Of a stretch of 64,000 nt of DNA, positions 44,870 to 55,256 are shown in pieces. Source of the DNA: Anomaloglossus baeobatrachus (lineage: Eukaryota > Chordata > Amphibia > Anura > Aromobatidae); the NCBI RefSeq assembly GCF_048569485.1, contig NW_027445261.1, positions 496,001 through 560,000 of the forward strand. Direction: 5' to 3'. The notes under the pieces were generated by a model that searched no databases, was not told where the DNA came from, and saw only the letters and a program-made list of their open reading frames with translations. The stretch's first letter is position 1. Each line of letters opens with the position of its first letter. Made by a program: the position numbers and the translations under genes.

Positions 44870-47800
44870 AGTGTGTGTGTGAATCTGAGTGTTCGTGTGA
44901 GTGTGAGTGTGCGTGTGAGTGTGCGTTTGAGTCTGAGTGTGAGTGTGCATGTGAGTCTGAGTGTGAGTGTTTGTGTGAGTCTGAGTGTGAGTCTGAGTCT
45001 GAGTGAGTGAGTGTGAGTCTGAGTGAGTGAGTGTGAGTCTGAGTGTGAGTCTGAGTGTGAGTCTGAGTGTGAGTCTGAGTGTGAGTCTGAGTGTGAGTGT
45101 GCGTCTGAGTGTGAGTGTGCGTGTGAGTGAGTGTGAGTGTGCGTCTGAGTGTGCGTCTGAGTGTGCGTGTGAGTCTGAGTGTGAGTCTGAGTGTGAGTCT
45201 GAGTGTGAGTCTGAGTGAGTGTGAGACTGAGTGTGCGTGTGAGTCTGAGTCTGAGTGTGAGTGTGAATGTGAGTCTGAGTGTGCGTCTGAGTGTGAGTGT
45301 GCGTGTGAGTGAGTGTGCGTGTGAGTCTGAGTCTGAGTGTGAGTGTGAATGTGAGTCTGAGTGTGCGTCTGAGTGTGAGTGTGCGTGTGAGTGAGTGTGC
45401 GTGTGAGTCTGAGTGTGAGTCTGAGTGTGCGTGTGAGTCTGAGTGTGAGTGTGAGTCTGAGTGTAAGTCTGAGTGTGCGTGTGAGTCTGAGTGTGAGTCT
45501 GAGTCTGAGTGTGAGTCTGAGTGTGAGTCTGAGTGTGAGTCTGAGTGTGAGTCTGAATGTGAGTCTGAGTGTGAGTCTGAGTGTGAGTCTGAGTGAGTGT
45601 GAGTGTGAGTCTGAGTGTGAGTCTGAGTCTGAGTGTGAGTGAGTGTGAGTGAGTGTGAGTCTAAGTGTGAGTCTGAGTGTGAGTCTGAGTGTGCGTGTGA
45701 GTGTGCGTCTGAGTCTGAGTGTGAGTCTGAGTGTGCGTGTGAGTCTGAGTGTGAGTCTGAGTGTGAGTGTGCGTGTGAGTGAGTGTGCGTGTGAGTCTGA
45801 GTGTGAGTCTGAGTGTGCGTGTGAGTCTGAGTGTGAGTGTGAGTCTGAGTGTAAGTCTGAGTGTGCGTGTGAGTCTGAGTGTGAGTCTGAGTGTGAGTCT
45901 GAGTGAGTGTGAGTGTGAGTCTGAGTGTGAGTCTGAGTCTGAGTGTGAGTCTGAGTGTGAGTCTGAGTGTGAGTGAGTGTGAGTCTAAGTGTGAGTCTGA
46001 GTGTGAGTGTGAGTGTGAGTGTGGGTGTGGGTGTGGGTGTGAGTCTGAGTGTGAGTGTGCATGTGAGTCTGACTGTGACTCTGAGTCTGAGTGTGTGTCT
46101 GAGTGAGTGTGCGTGTGAGTGAGTGTGCGTCTGAGTGAGTGTGAGTGAGTGTGCGTGTGAGTGAGTGTGCGTGTGAGTCTGAGTGTGAGTGAGTGTGAGT
46201 CTAAGTGTGAGTGTGAGTCTGAGTCTGAGTGTGAGTGTGAGTCTAAGTGTGAGTGTGAGTCTGAGTCTGAGTCTAAGTGTGAGTCTGAGTCTGAGTGTGA
46301 GTGTGGGTGTGAGTGTGCGTGTGAGTCTGAGTGTGAGTGTTTGTGTGAGTCTGAGTGTGACTCTGAGTCTGAGTGTGCGTGTGAGTGAGTGTGCATCTGA
46401 GTGTGAGTCTGAGTGTGAGTCTGAGTGTGCGTGTGAGTCTGAGTCTGAGTCTGAGTGTGTGAGTGTGAGTCTGAGTGTGAGTCTGAGTGTGAGTGTGAGT
46501 CTGAGTGTGAGTCTGAGTGTGTGAGTGTGAGTCTGAGTGTGAGTGTGAGTCTGAGTGTGCGTGTGAGTCTGAGTCTGAGTGTGAGTCTGAGTGTGTGAGT
46601 GTGAGTCTGAGTGTGAGTGTGAGTCTGAGTGTGAGTGTGAGTCTGAGTGTGAGTCTGAGTGTGTGAGTGTGAGTCTGAGTATGAGTGAGTGTGAGTCTGA
46701 GTCTGAGTGTGAGTCTGAATGTGAGTCTGAATGTGAGTCTGAGTGTGAGTCTGAGTGTGTGTGAGTCTGAGTGTGAGTCTGAGTGTGAGTCTGAGTGTGA
46801 GTCTGAGTGTGAGTCTGAGTGTGAGTCTGAGTCTGAGTGTGAGTCTGAGTGAGTGTGAGTGAGTGTGAGTCTGAGTGTGAGTCTGAGTGTGAGTCTGAGT
46901 GTGCGTGTGAGTGTGCGTGTGAGTCTGAGTCTGAGTGTGAGTCTGAGTGTGCGTGTGCGTGTGAGTCTGAGTGTGCGTGTGAGTCTGAGTGTGCGTGTGA
47001 GTCTGAGTGTGAGTGTGAGTGTGAGTGTGGGTGTGGGTGTGAGTCTGAGTGTGAGTGTGCATGTGAGTCTGAGTGTGACTCTGAGTCTGAGTGTGTGTCT
47101 GAGTGAGTGTGCGTGTGAGTGAGTGTGCGTCTGAGTGAGTGTGAGTGAGTGTGCGTGTGAGTGAGTGTGCGTGTGAGTCTGAGTGTGAGTGAGTGTGAGT
47201 CTAAGTGTGAGTGTGAGTGTGAGTCTGAGTGTGAGTGTGAGTCTGAGTGAGTGAGTGTGAGTCTGAGTGAGTGAGTGTGAGTCTGAGTGTGAGTCTGAGT
47301 GTGAGTCTGAGTGTGAGTGTGCGTCTGAGTGTGAGTGTGCGTGTGAGTGAGTGTGAGTGTGCGTCTGAGTGTGCGTCTGAGTGTGCGTGTGAGTCTGAGT
47401 GTGAGTCTGAGTGTGAGACTGAGTGTGAGTCTGAGTGTGCGTGTGAGTCTGAGTCTGAGTCTGAGTGTGAGTGTGAATGTGAGTCTGAGTGTGCGTCTGA
47501 GTGTGAGTGTGCGTGTGAGTGAGTGTGCGTGTGAGTCTGAGTTTGAGTCTGAGTGTGCGTGTGAGTCTGAGTGTGAGTGTGAGTCTGAGTGTAAGTCTGA
47601 GTGTGCGTGTGAGTCTGAGTCTGAGTCTGAGTGTGAGTCTGAGTGTGAGTCTGAATGTGAGTCTGAATGTGAGTCTGAATGTGAGTCTGAGTGTGAGTCT
47701 GAGTGTGAGTCTGAGTCTGAGTGAGTGTGAGTGTGAGTCTGAGTGTGAGTCTGAGTGAGTGTGAGTGAGTGTGAGTCTAAGTGTGAGTCTGAGTGTGAGT

Positions 47801-50800
47801 CTGAGTGTGCGTCTGAGTCTGAGTGTGAGTCTGAGTGTGCGTGTGAGTCTGAGTGTGAGTCTGAGTGTGAGTGTGCGTGTGAGTGAGTGTGCGTGTGAGT
47901 CTGAGTGTGAGTCTGAGTGTGCGTGTGAGTCTGAGTGTGAGTGTGAGTCTGAGTGTAAGTCTGAGTGTGAGTGTGAGTCTGAGTGTGAGTCTGAGTGTGA
48001 GTCTGAGTGAGTGTGAGTGTGAGTCTGAGTGTGAGTCTGAGTCTTAGTGTGAGTCTGAGTGTGAGTGAGTGTGAGTGAGTGTGAGTCTAAGTGTGAGTCT
48101 GAGTGTGAGTGTGAGTGTGAGTGTGGGTGTGGGTCTGAGTGTGAGTGTGCATGTGAGTCTGAGTGTGACTCTGAGTCTGAGTGTGTGTCTGAGTGAGTGT
48201 GCGTGTGAGTGAGTGTGCGTCTGAGTGAGTGTGAGTGAGTGTGCGTGTGAGTGAGTGTGCGTGTGAGTCTGAGTGTGAGTGAGTGTGAGTCTAAGTGTGA
48301 GTGTGAGTGTGAGTCTGAGTCTGAGTGTGAGTGTGAGTGTGAGTCTGAGTGTGAGTGAGTGTGAGTCTAAGTGTGAGTCTGAGTCTGAGTGTGAGTGTGG
48401 GTGTGAGTGTGCGTGTGAGTCTGAGTGTGAGTGTTTGTGTGAGTCTGAGTGTGACTCTGAGTCTGAGTGTGCGTGTGAGTGAGTGTGCATCTGAGTGTGA
48501 GTCTGAGTGTGAGTCTGAGTGTGCGTGTGAGTCTGAGTCTGAGTGTGTGAGTGTGAGTCTGAGTGTGAGTCTGAGTGTGAGTGTGAGTCTGAGTGTGAGT
48601 CTGAGTGTGTGAGTGTGAGTCTGAGTGTGAGTGTGAGTCTGAGTGTGCGTGTGAGTCTGAGTGTGAGTGTGAGTCTGAGTGTGTGAGTGTGAGTCTGAGT
48701 GTGAGTGTGAGTCTGAGTGTGAGTGTGAGTCTGAGTGTGAGTCTGAGTGTGTGAGTGTGAGTCTGAGTATGAGTGTGAGTGAGTGTGAGTCTGAGTCTGA
48801 GTGTGAGTCTGAATGTGAGTCTGAATGTGAGTCTGAGTGTGAGTCTGAGTGTGTGTGAGTCTGAGTGTGAGTCTGAGTGTGAGTCTGAGTGTGAGTCTGA
48901 GTGTGAGTCTGAGTGTGAGTCTGAGTCTGAGTGTGAGTCTGAGTGAGTGTGAGTGAGTGTGAGTCTAAGTGTGAGTCTGAGTGTGAGTCTGAGTGTGCGT
49001 GTGAGTGTGCGTGTGAGTCTGAGTGTGAGTGTGGGTGTGAGTGTGCATGTGAGTCTGAGTGTGAGTGTTTGTGTGAGTCTGAGTGTGACTCTGAGTCTGA
49101 GTGTGCGTGTGAGTGAGTGTGCATCTGAGTGTGAGTCTGAGTGTGAGTCTGAGTGTGCGTGTGAGTCTGAGTGTGAGTCTGAGTGTGAGTCTGAGTGTGA
49201 GTCTGAGTGTGAGTCTGAGTGTGAGTGTGAGTCTGAGTGTGAGTCTGAGTGTGTGAGTGAGTCTGAGTGTGAGTGTGAGTCTGAGTGTGCGTGTGAGTCT
49301 GAGTCTGAGTGTGAGTCTGAGTGTGTGAGTGTGAGTCTGAGTGTGCGTGTGAGTCTGAGTCTGAGTGTGAGTCTGAGTGTGTGAGTGTGAGTCTGAGTGT
49401 GAGTGTGAGTCTGAGTGTGAGTGTGAGTCTGAGTGTGAGTCTGAGTGTGTGAGTGTGAGTTTGAGTATGAGTGTGAGTGAGTGTGAGTCTGAGTCTGAGT
49501 GTGAGTCTGAATGTGAGTCTGAATGTGAGTCTGAGTGTGAGTCTGAGTGTGAGTCTGAGTGTGTGTGAGTCTGAGTGTGAGTCTGAGTGTGAGTCTGAGT
49601 GTGAGTCTGAGTGTGAGTCTGAGTGTGAGTCTGAGTCTGAGTGTGAGTGTGGGTGTGAGTGTGCGTGTGAGTCTGAGTGTGAGTGTTTGTGTGAGTCTGA
49701 GTGTGACTCTGAGTCTGAGTGTGCGTGTGAGTGAGTGTGCATCTGAGTGTGAGTCTGAGTGTGAGTCTGAGTGTGCGTGTGAGTCTGAGTCTGAGTGTGT
49801 GAGTGTGAGTCTGAGTGTGAGTCTGAGTGTGAGTGTGAGTCTGAGTGTGAGTCTGAGTGTGTGAGTGTGAGTCTGAGTGTGAGTGTGAGTCTGAGTGTGC
49901 GTGTGAGTCTGAGTGTGAGTGTGAGTCTGAGTGTGTGAGTGTGAGTCTGAGTGTGAGTGTGAGTCTGAGTGTGAGTGTGAGTCTGAGTGTGAGTCTGAGT
50001 GTGTGAGTGTGAGTCTGAGTATGAGTGTGAGTGAGTGTGAGTCTGAGTCTGAGTGTGAGTCTGAATGTGAGTCTGAATGTGAGTCTGAGTGTGAGTCTGA
50101 GTGTGTGTGAGTCTGAGTGTGAGTCTGAGTGTGAGTCTGAGTGTGAGTCTGAGTGTGAGTCTGAGTGTGAGTCTGAGTCTGAGTGTGAGTCTGAGTGAGT
50201 GTGAGTGAGTGTGAGTCTAAGTGTGAGTCTGAGTGTGAGTCTGAGTGTGCGTGTGAGTGTGCGTGTGAGTCTGAGTGTGAGTGTGGGTGTGAGTGTGCAT
50301 GTGAGTCTGAGTGTGAGTGTTTGTGTGAGTCTGAGTGTGACTCTGAGTCTGAGTGTGCGTGTGAGTGAGTGTGCATCTGAGTGTGAGTCTGAGTGTGAGT
50401 CTGAGTGTGCGTGTGAGTCTGAGTGTGAGTCTGAGTGTGAGTCTGAGTGTGAGTCTGAGTGTGAGTCTGAGTGTGAGTGTGAGTCTGAGTGTGAGTCTGA
50501 GTGTGTGAGTGAGTCTGAGTGTGAGTGTGAGTCTGAGTGTGCGTGTGAGTCTGAGTCTGAGTGTGAGTCTGAGTGTGTGAGTGTGAGTCTGAGTGTGCGT
50601 GTGAGTCTGAGTCTGAGTGTGAGTCTGAGTGTGTGAGTGTGAGTCTGAGTGTGAGTGTGAGTCTGAGTGTGAGTGTGAGTCTGAGTGTGAGTCTGAGTGT
50701 GTGAGTGTGAGTTTGAGTATGAGTGTGAGTGAGTGTGAGTCTGAGTCTGAGTGTGAGTCTGAATGTGAGTCTGAATGTGAGTCTGAGTGTGAGTCTGAGT

Positions 50801-53358
50801 GTGAGTCTGAGTGTGTGTGAGTCTGAGTGTGAGTCTGAGTGTGAGTCTGAGTGTGAGTCTGAGTGTGAGTCTGAGTGTGAGTCTGAGTCTGAGTGTGAGT
50901 CTGAGTGAGTGTGAGTGAGTGTGAGTCTGAGTGTGAGTCTGAGTGTGCGTGTGAGTGTGCGTGTGAGTCTGAGTGTGAGTCTGAGTGTGCGTGTGAGTGT
51001 GCGTGTGAGTCTGAGTGTGCGTGTGAGTCTGAGTGTGCGTGTGAGTCTGAGTGTGAGTGTGAGTGTGAGTGTGGGTGTGGGTGTGAGTCTGAGTGTGAGT
51101 GTGCATGTGAGTCTGAGTGTGACTCTGAGTCTGAGTGTGTGTCTGAGTGAGTGTGCGTGTGAGTGAGTGTGAGTGAGTGTGCGTGTGAGTGAGTGTGTGT
51201 GAGTCTGAGTGTGAGTGAGTGTGAGTCTAAGTGTGAGTGTGAGTGTGAGTCTGAGTGTGAGTGAGTGTGAGTCTAAGTGTGAGTCTAAGTGTGAGTCTGA
51301 GTGTGAGTCTGAGTGTGAGTCTGAGTGTGCATGTGAGTCTGAGTCTGAGTGTGAGTGTGGGTGTGAGTCTGAGTGTGCATGTGAGTCTGAGTGTGAGTGT
51401 TTGTGTGAGTCTGAGTGTGACTCTGAGTCTGAGTGTGCGTGTGAGTGAGTGTGCGTCTGAGTGTGAGTCTGAGTGTGAGTCTGAGTGTGAGTCTGAGTGT
51501 GAGTCTGAGTCTGAGTGTGTGAGTCTGAGTGTGTGAGTCTGAGTGTGAGTCTGAGTCTGAGTGTGAGTCTGAGTGTGTGAGTGTGAGTCTGAGTGTGTGA
51601 GTGTGAGTCTGAGTGTGAGTCTGAGTGTGAGTCTGAGTGTGCGTGTGAGTGTGAGTCTGAGTGTGAGTCTGAGTGTGAGTCTGAGTGTGTGAGTGTGAGT
51701 CTGAGTGTGTGAGTGTGAGTCTGAGTCTGAGTGTGAGTCTGAGTGTGCGTGTGAGTGTGAGTCTGAGTGTGAGTCTGAGTGTGAGTCTGAGTGTGTGAGT
51801 CTGAGTGTGAGTGTGAGTGAGTGTGAGTCTAAGTGTGAGTCTGAGTGTGCGTGTGAGTGTGCGTGTGAGTCTGAGTCTGAGTGTGAGTCTGAGTGTGCAT
51901 GTGAGTCTGAGTCTGAGTGTGAGTGTAGGTGTGAGTGTGCATGTGAGTCTGAGTGTGAGTGTTTGTGTGAGTCTGAGTGTGACTCTGAGTCTGAGTGTGC
52001 GTGTGAGTGAGTGTGAGTCTGAGTGTGAGTCTGAGTGTGCGTGTGAGTCTGAGTGTGCGTGTGAGTCTGAGTCTGAGTGTGAGTGTGAGTCTGAGTGTGT
52101 GAGTGTGAGTCTGAGTGTGCGTGTGAGTCTGAGTGTGCGTGTGAGTCTGAGTGAGTCTGAGTGTGAGTCTGAGTGTGTGAGTGTGAGTCTGAGTGTGAGT
52201 GTGAGTCTGAGTGTGAGTCTGAGTGAGTGAGTGTGAGTCTGAGTCTGAGTGTGAGTGAGTCTGAGTGTGAGTCTGAGTGTGAGTCTGAGTGTGAGTCTGA
52301 GTGAGTGTGAGTCTGAGTGTGAGTCTGAGTGTGAGTCTGAGTGTGGGTGTGAGTCTGAGTGTGCATGTGAGTCTGAGTGTGAGTGTTTGTGTGAGTCTGA
52401 GTGTGACTCTGAGTCTGAGTGTGCGTCTGAGTGAGTGTGCGTGTGAGTGAGTGTGCGTGTGAGTCTGAGTCTGAGTGTGAGTCTGAGTGTGAGTGAGTGT
52501 GCATCTGAGTGTGAGTCTGAGTGTGAGTCTGAGTGTGAGTCTGAGTCTGTGAGTGTGAGTCTGAGTCTGTGAGTGTGAGTCTGAGTGTGAGTCTGAGTGT
52601 GAGTCTGAGTGAGTGTGAGTCTGAGTGAGTGAGTGTGAGTCTGAGTGTGAGTCTGAGTGAGTGTGAGTCTGAGTGAGTGAGTGTGAGTCTGAGTGTAAGT
52701 CTGAGTGTGCGTGTGAGTCTGAGTGTGAGTCTGAGTCTGAGTATGAGTGTGAGTGAGTGTGAGTGTGAGTCTGAGTGTAAGTCTGAGTGTGCGTCTGAGT
52801 CTGAGTGTGAGTGAGTGTGAGTGAGTCTGAGTCTGAGTGTGAGTGAGTGTGAGTCTGAGTCTGAGTGTGAGTGAGTGAGTCTGAGTGAGTGAGTGTGAGT
52901 GAGTGTGAGTCTGAGTGTGCGTGTGAGTGTGCGTGTGAGTGTGCGTGTGAGTGTGCGTGTGAGTCTGCGTGTGAGTGAGTGTGAGTCTGAGTGTGAGTGA
53001 GTGTGAGTCTGAGTGTGCGTGTGCGTGTGAGTCTGAGTGTGAGTGAGTGTGAGTCTGAGTCTGAGTGTGCGTGTGAGTGTGCGTGTGAGTGTGCGTGTGC
53101 ATGTGAGTCTGAGTGTGAGTCTGAGTGTGAGTGTGAGTCTGAGTGTGAGTGTGCGTGTGAGTTTGAGTGTGAGTGTGAGTCTGAGTGTGAGTCTGAGTGT
53201 GAGTCTGAGTGTGAGTCTGAGTGTGAGTCTGAGTCTGAGTGAGTCTGAGTCTGAGTGAGTCTGAGTCTGAGTGAGTCTGAGTCTGAGTGAGTCTGAGTCT
53301 GAGTGTGCGTCTGAGTCTGAGTCTGAGTGTGCGTCTGAGTGTGAGTCTGAGTGTGAGT
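44870..53358 (+). repeat. About 8.5-kb GTGAGT/CTGAGT tandem array with higher-order repeats
   Basis: Nearly pure mixture of GTGAGTCTGA, GTGAGTGTGC and GTGAGTGAGT-type units on the plus strand, with very few bases outside this pattern. Longer blocks are duplicated: the segment about 48953-49568 recurs at 50205-50820, a shift of 1,252 bases. The long serine/histidine/threonine- or valine/glutamate-rich frames on both strands come from the repeat and are not genes. The transition from ordinary sequence is gradual between about 44570 and 44880. Confidence 0.97.
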
Positions 53359-53359
53359 G

Positions 53360-53487
53360 GCGGCCAATCCGTGCGGGGGGGCGGATCCGAGGCGAGGCGA
53401 GCGGCCAATCCATGCGGGGGGAGGAGGCGAGGCGAGCGGCCAATCCGTGCGGGGGGGCGGGGCCATGGCAAGCCCAGCGGCCAATCA
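53360..53487 (+). repeat. GC-rich repeat with four GCGGCCAATC boxes
   Basis: GCGGCCAATC occurs at 53360, 53401, 53436 and 53477 (spacing 41, 35, 41), separated by G-runs and GGCGAGGCGA. Each contains a CCAAT box, so the segment could be a promoter-like part of the Helitron 5' region. Confidence 0.8.
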
Positions 53488-53521
53488 GCTTTGTGTCACC
53501 GTAAGGACACAATTTTGGAGC

Positions 53522-53542
53522 ATGACAGACAGACAGACAGAC

Positions 53543-53573
<31 letters not shown>
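53522..53573 (+). repeat. (GACA)n microsatellite
   Basis: About 13 GACA units with one GATA variant, close to the 5' terminus of the Helitron. Confidence 0.95.
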
Positions 53574-53605
53574 ATAAGGCAATTATATATATAGATTGTT
53601 TATTC

Positions 53606-53716
53606 TAAAGCAAACAAGATTTTAGGGTGTATAAAAAGGGAGATTAGATCCGGTGATCCCAACGTATTGTTACCCCTCTATAAATCACTTGTAAGGCCAC
53701 ATCTGGAATATGGGGT
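53606..53716 (+). mobile_element. CR1/L2-like LINE fragment, second copy of the junction
   Basis: ACAAGATTTTAGGGTGTATA onward matches 41829-41928 almost base for base, through ATCACTTGTAAGGC and CATCTGGAATATGG. It is cut at about 53716 by gypsy integrase sequence in the opposite orientation. Confidence 0.85.
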
Positions 53717-53985
53717 AAAGTCCTGAGCAGGTTGATAACCATTGGTTTGAGCATGGTAGGGTGTAGTGCGCATCTTCCTGCATCGGTAAAAGCTGCAGAA
53801 GTCCTTGAAGATTTCCGCTTCAAAGGCTGTGCCTTGATCTGTGAGGACTCTCTCTGAGTAGCCATGAGGTCTGCATAAGTGTGCTTGGAAGACCTTCGCT
53901 GCAGTATGGGCCATTAGATCTTTGACTTGTACCACAACCATAAATCTCGAGTAGTTGTCTACCATCGTAAGTGCATACGTGAGCT
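53717..53985 (-). mobile_element. Gypsy integrase fragment fused to a SET-gene exon
   Basis: The minus strand reads TYALTMVDNYSRFMVVVQVK, then RVLTDQGTAFEAEIF and RTTPYHAQTN: an integrase core close to gypsy B. It is a fossil fragment with no LTR. Its left edge joins the KMT5A-like exon without an intron or stop, so one frame runs across the junction. Confidence 0.88.
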
Positions 53986-54048
53986 CGCCTCGATATTCTG
54001 CAACAAAACTCCCTTTTTCGATTTCAGTTTCAGCAAACACTCCTCTTC
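53986..54048 (-). pseudogene. KMT5A-like SET-domain gene, partial exon
   Basis: After a splice acceptor (ATTTTCTACAG, exon start 54048) the exon encodes the first SET strands, RGVFAETEIEKGSFVAEYRG. This matches the KMT5A/SETD8-type pattern (G)RGVFA....(R/K)G.FV.EY.G.L, which positions the S-adenosylmethionine-binding start of the SET domain. It then runs straight into gypsy integrase at about 53985, so the rest of the SET domain (NHS and GEEL..DYG motifs) is missing here. Probably a dead copy of one of the KMT5A-like genes that are multiplied in fish and amphibians. Confidence 0.75.
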
Positions 54049-54136
54049 CTGTAGAAAATATTTATCATTACCTAAGACAGTCATTCTAATGCATGACAAT
54101 ATTAAGGCAATTTAGTTAAAACTTGTTTTAACTCAC

Positions 54137-54256
54137 CTTTAAGGGGATTGATGTATTTCATGGTCAATCCAGGTTTGTCAGTGATGGCACTGACATAATG
54201 TATGGCGTCTTTTTCGGGCGTTATCCTTTGCCTTTTCATTGTGAAAATCCAGTTGC
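54137..54256 (-). pseudogene. KMT5A-like SET-domain gene, preceding exon
   Basis: 120-base exon between acceptor GATATAG and donor AAAG/GTGAGT. It encodes MKRQRITPEKDAIHYVSAIT, then DKPGLTMKYINPLKG, the segment just before the SET domain in KMT5A-like proteins. The split glycine codon (G/GA) keeps phase with the next exon, giving KGRGVFA across the 88-base intron. The in-frame ATG at about 54240 could be an internal start or simply internal methionine. Further upstream exons were not recognised. Confidence 0.7.
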
Positions 54257-54499
54257 CTATATCAAAGCAAATTCTACTACTTGTAAAGTATGCAGAAAAT
54301 GAAATGTAGAACATATAACATCAACTGCTTAGGAACGCATCATAGGTTAGTACTTAAAAGGATATTGTCATGTTCTAGTCATAATGCAAGCTGGACATTT
54401 TTCATGTTACCCTGTAATCGCCGGCCTGTTCTAATGCTCACAAGCCAAGATATAGGCTCAGCTGCTAAGGCTTCCCTCTGCCTTCTGAATGAAACTTGA
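54257..54499. other. Non-coding, upstream of the SET-gene exons
   Basis: No exon, RNA or repeat was recognised. It may be intron of the SET gene fragment. Confidence 0.3.
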
Positions 54500-55256
54500 A
54501 TATGTCTGGGTCACTGTGTATATAGCAGGTGCTCAGAAAAAATAAGAGTCAATTCAATAGAAATAGCTCTGGCACACTATAGTGATCAATAACGTAAGAA
54601 AAGAACTCTTGGAATGCTGAAAATTCTTTATTTGTGCAAAAGGATAATTCATCCAACGTTTCGACCTTGTTTTTAGGTCTTTATCAAGGATAAAGTTATC
54701 TAAGATCATAAAGGGTTACAAAACCATATAAACACGTAATTAGTACATAGTACAACATAACAGTACAATATATTGCTACTTGAGAGTACAATGGGTCAAA
54801 TGACCATGATGCACATACAAAAAATTTTTCCAAAGCCATAGTGAAAACATTTGTACTGAGGAAAGAAAATTTCCACATGACCTATCTGGAGAAACATTCT
54901 GGATCAAACAACCAAAAATAGTCAAGCAGGTAAATACACACCTATATGGATAACAGGATGATATGTGTTCAATTGTATAGCGTCATTGCCATTAAGGTAC
55001 AAATGGAAAACTTGCAATCCTATATAGTGAAGGAAATGAACACATATCATATCAAAGAACACAGGAACATGGGTGTGAGAAAAACCTCAATGTTTATACT
55101 TTGTTCTTTATAATGGTGTGAACATGTATATGTCTCAGTACCTTATGCACTTGAGAATTCTAGTGAGTAGATCATGAAAGCCTATTTCAGAACTGGAATC
55201 GGTAAATAATTGTAGGTGGAATCTAAATGAAAAGATGGTACAAGTGTTATCATGAC
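54500..55256. mobile_element. Probable Penelope-like terminal repeat region, non-coding
   Basis: AT-rich, non-coding sequence around a hammerhead-like core at 54658-54688. The 'CCTTGATAAAGACC...GGTCGAAACGTTGG' context is of the type found in Penelope-like terminal repeats. No protein part is present. Ends not determined. Confidence 0.45.
54658..54688 (-). ncRNA. Hammerhead-ribozyme-like core, second
   Basis: The minus strand reads CTTGATA (54682-54688), A, stem GACCT-loop-AGGTC (five perfect pairs), then GAAAC (54658-54662). The GAAA box and stem II are good; the first box departs from CUGAUGA at two or more positions, so it is probably a decayed ribozyme. Stems I and III not verified. Confidence 0.4.

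Larger units (their letters stand above)
44487..53595 (-). mobile_element. Helitron, non-autonomous, carrying a giant GT-rich array
   Basis: On the minus strand the element begins TCTATATATATAATTGCC at 53595 and ends GGGCCACCTTCTAG at 44487: TC at the 5' end and CTAG at the 3' end. A hairpin (CCCGAT/ATCGGG, 44498-44516) lies 7 bases before the terminal CTAG. It sits between A (44486) and T (53596) of gypsy D sequence, as Helitrons insert into AT without duplicating it. No Rep/helicase is encoded. Of 9,109 bases, about 8.5 kb is the tandem array. The remainder is about 390 bases on the left and a GC-rich CCAAT-repeat segment plus a (GACA)n run on the right. Confidence 0.88.

Noticed and set aside
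44690-53512. Very long frames (up to 790 codons) on the minus strand and many shorter ones on the plus strand
   Set aside because: They consist only of THTQTHTQ-, SDSHSDSH- or SVSLSVSL-type repeats produced by the GTGAGT array in several frames at once. No start context, domain or composition of a real protein.
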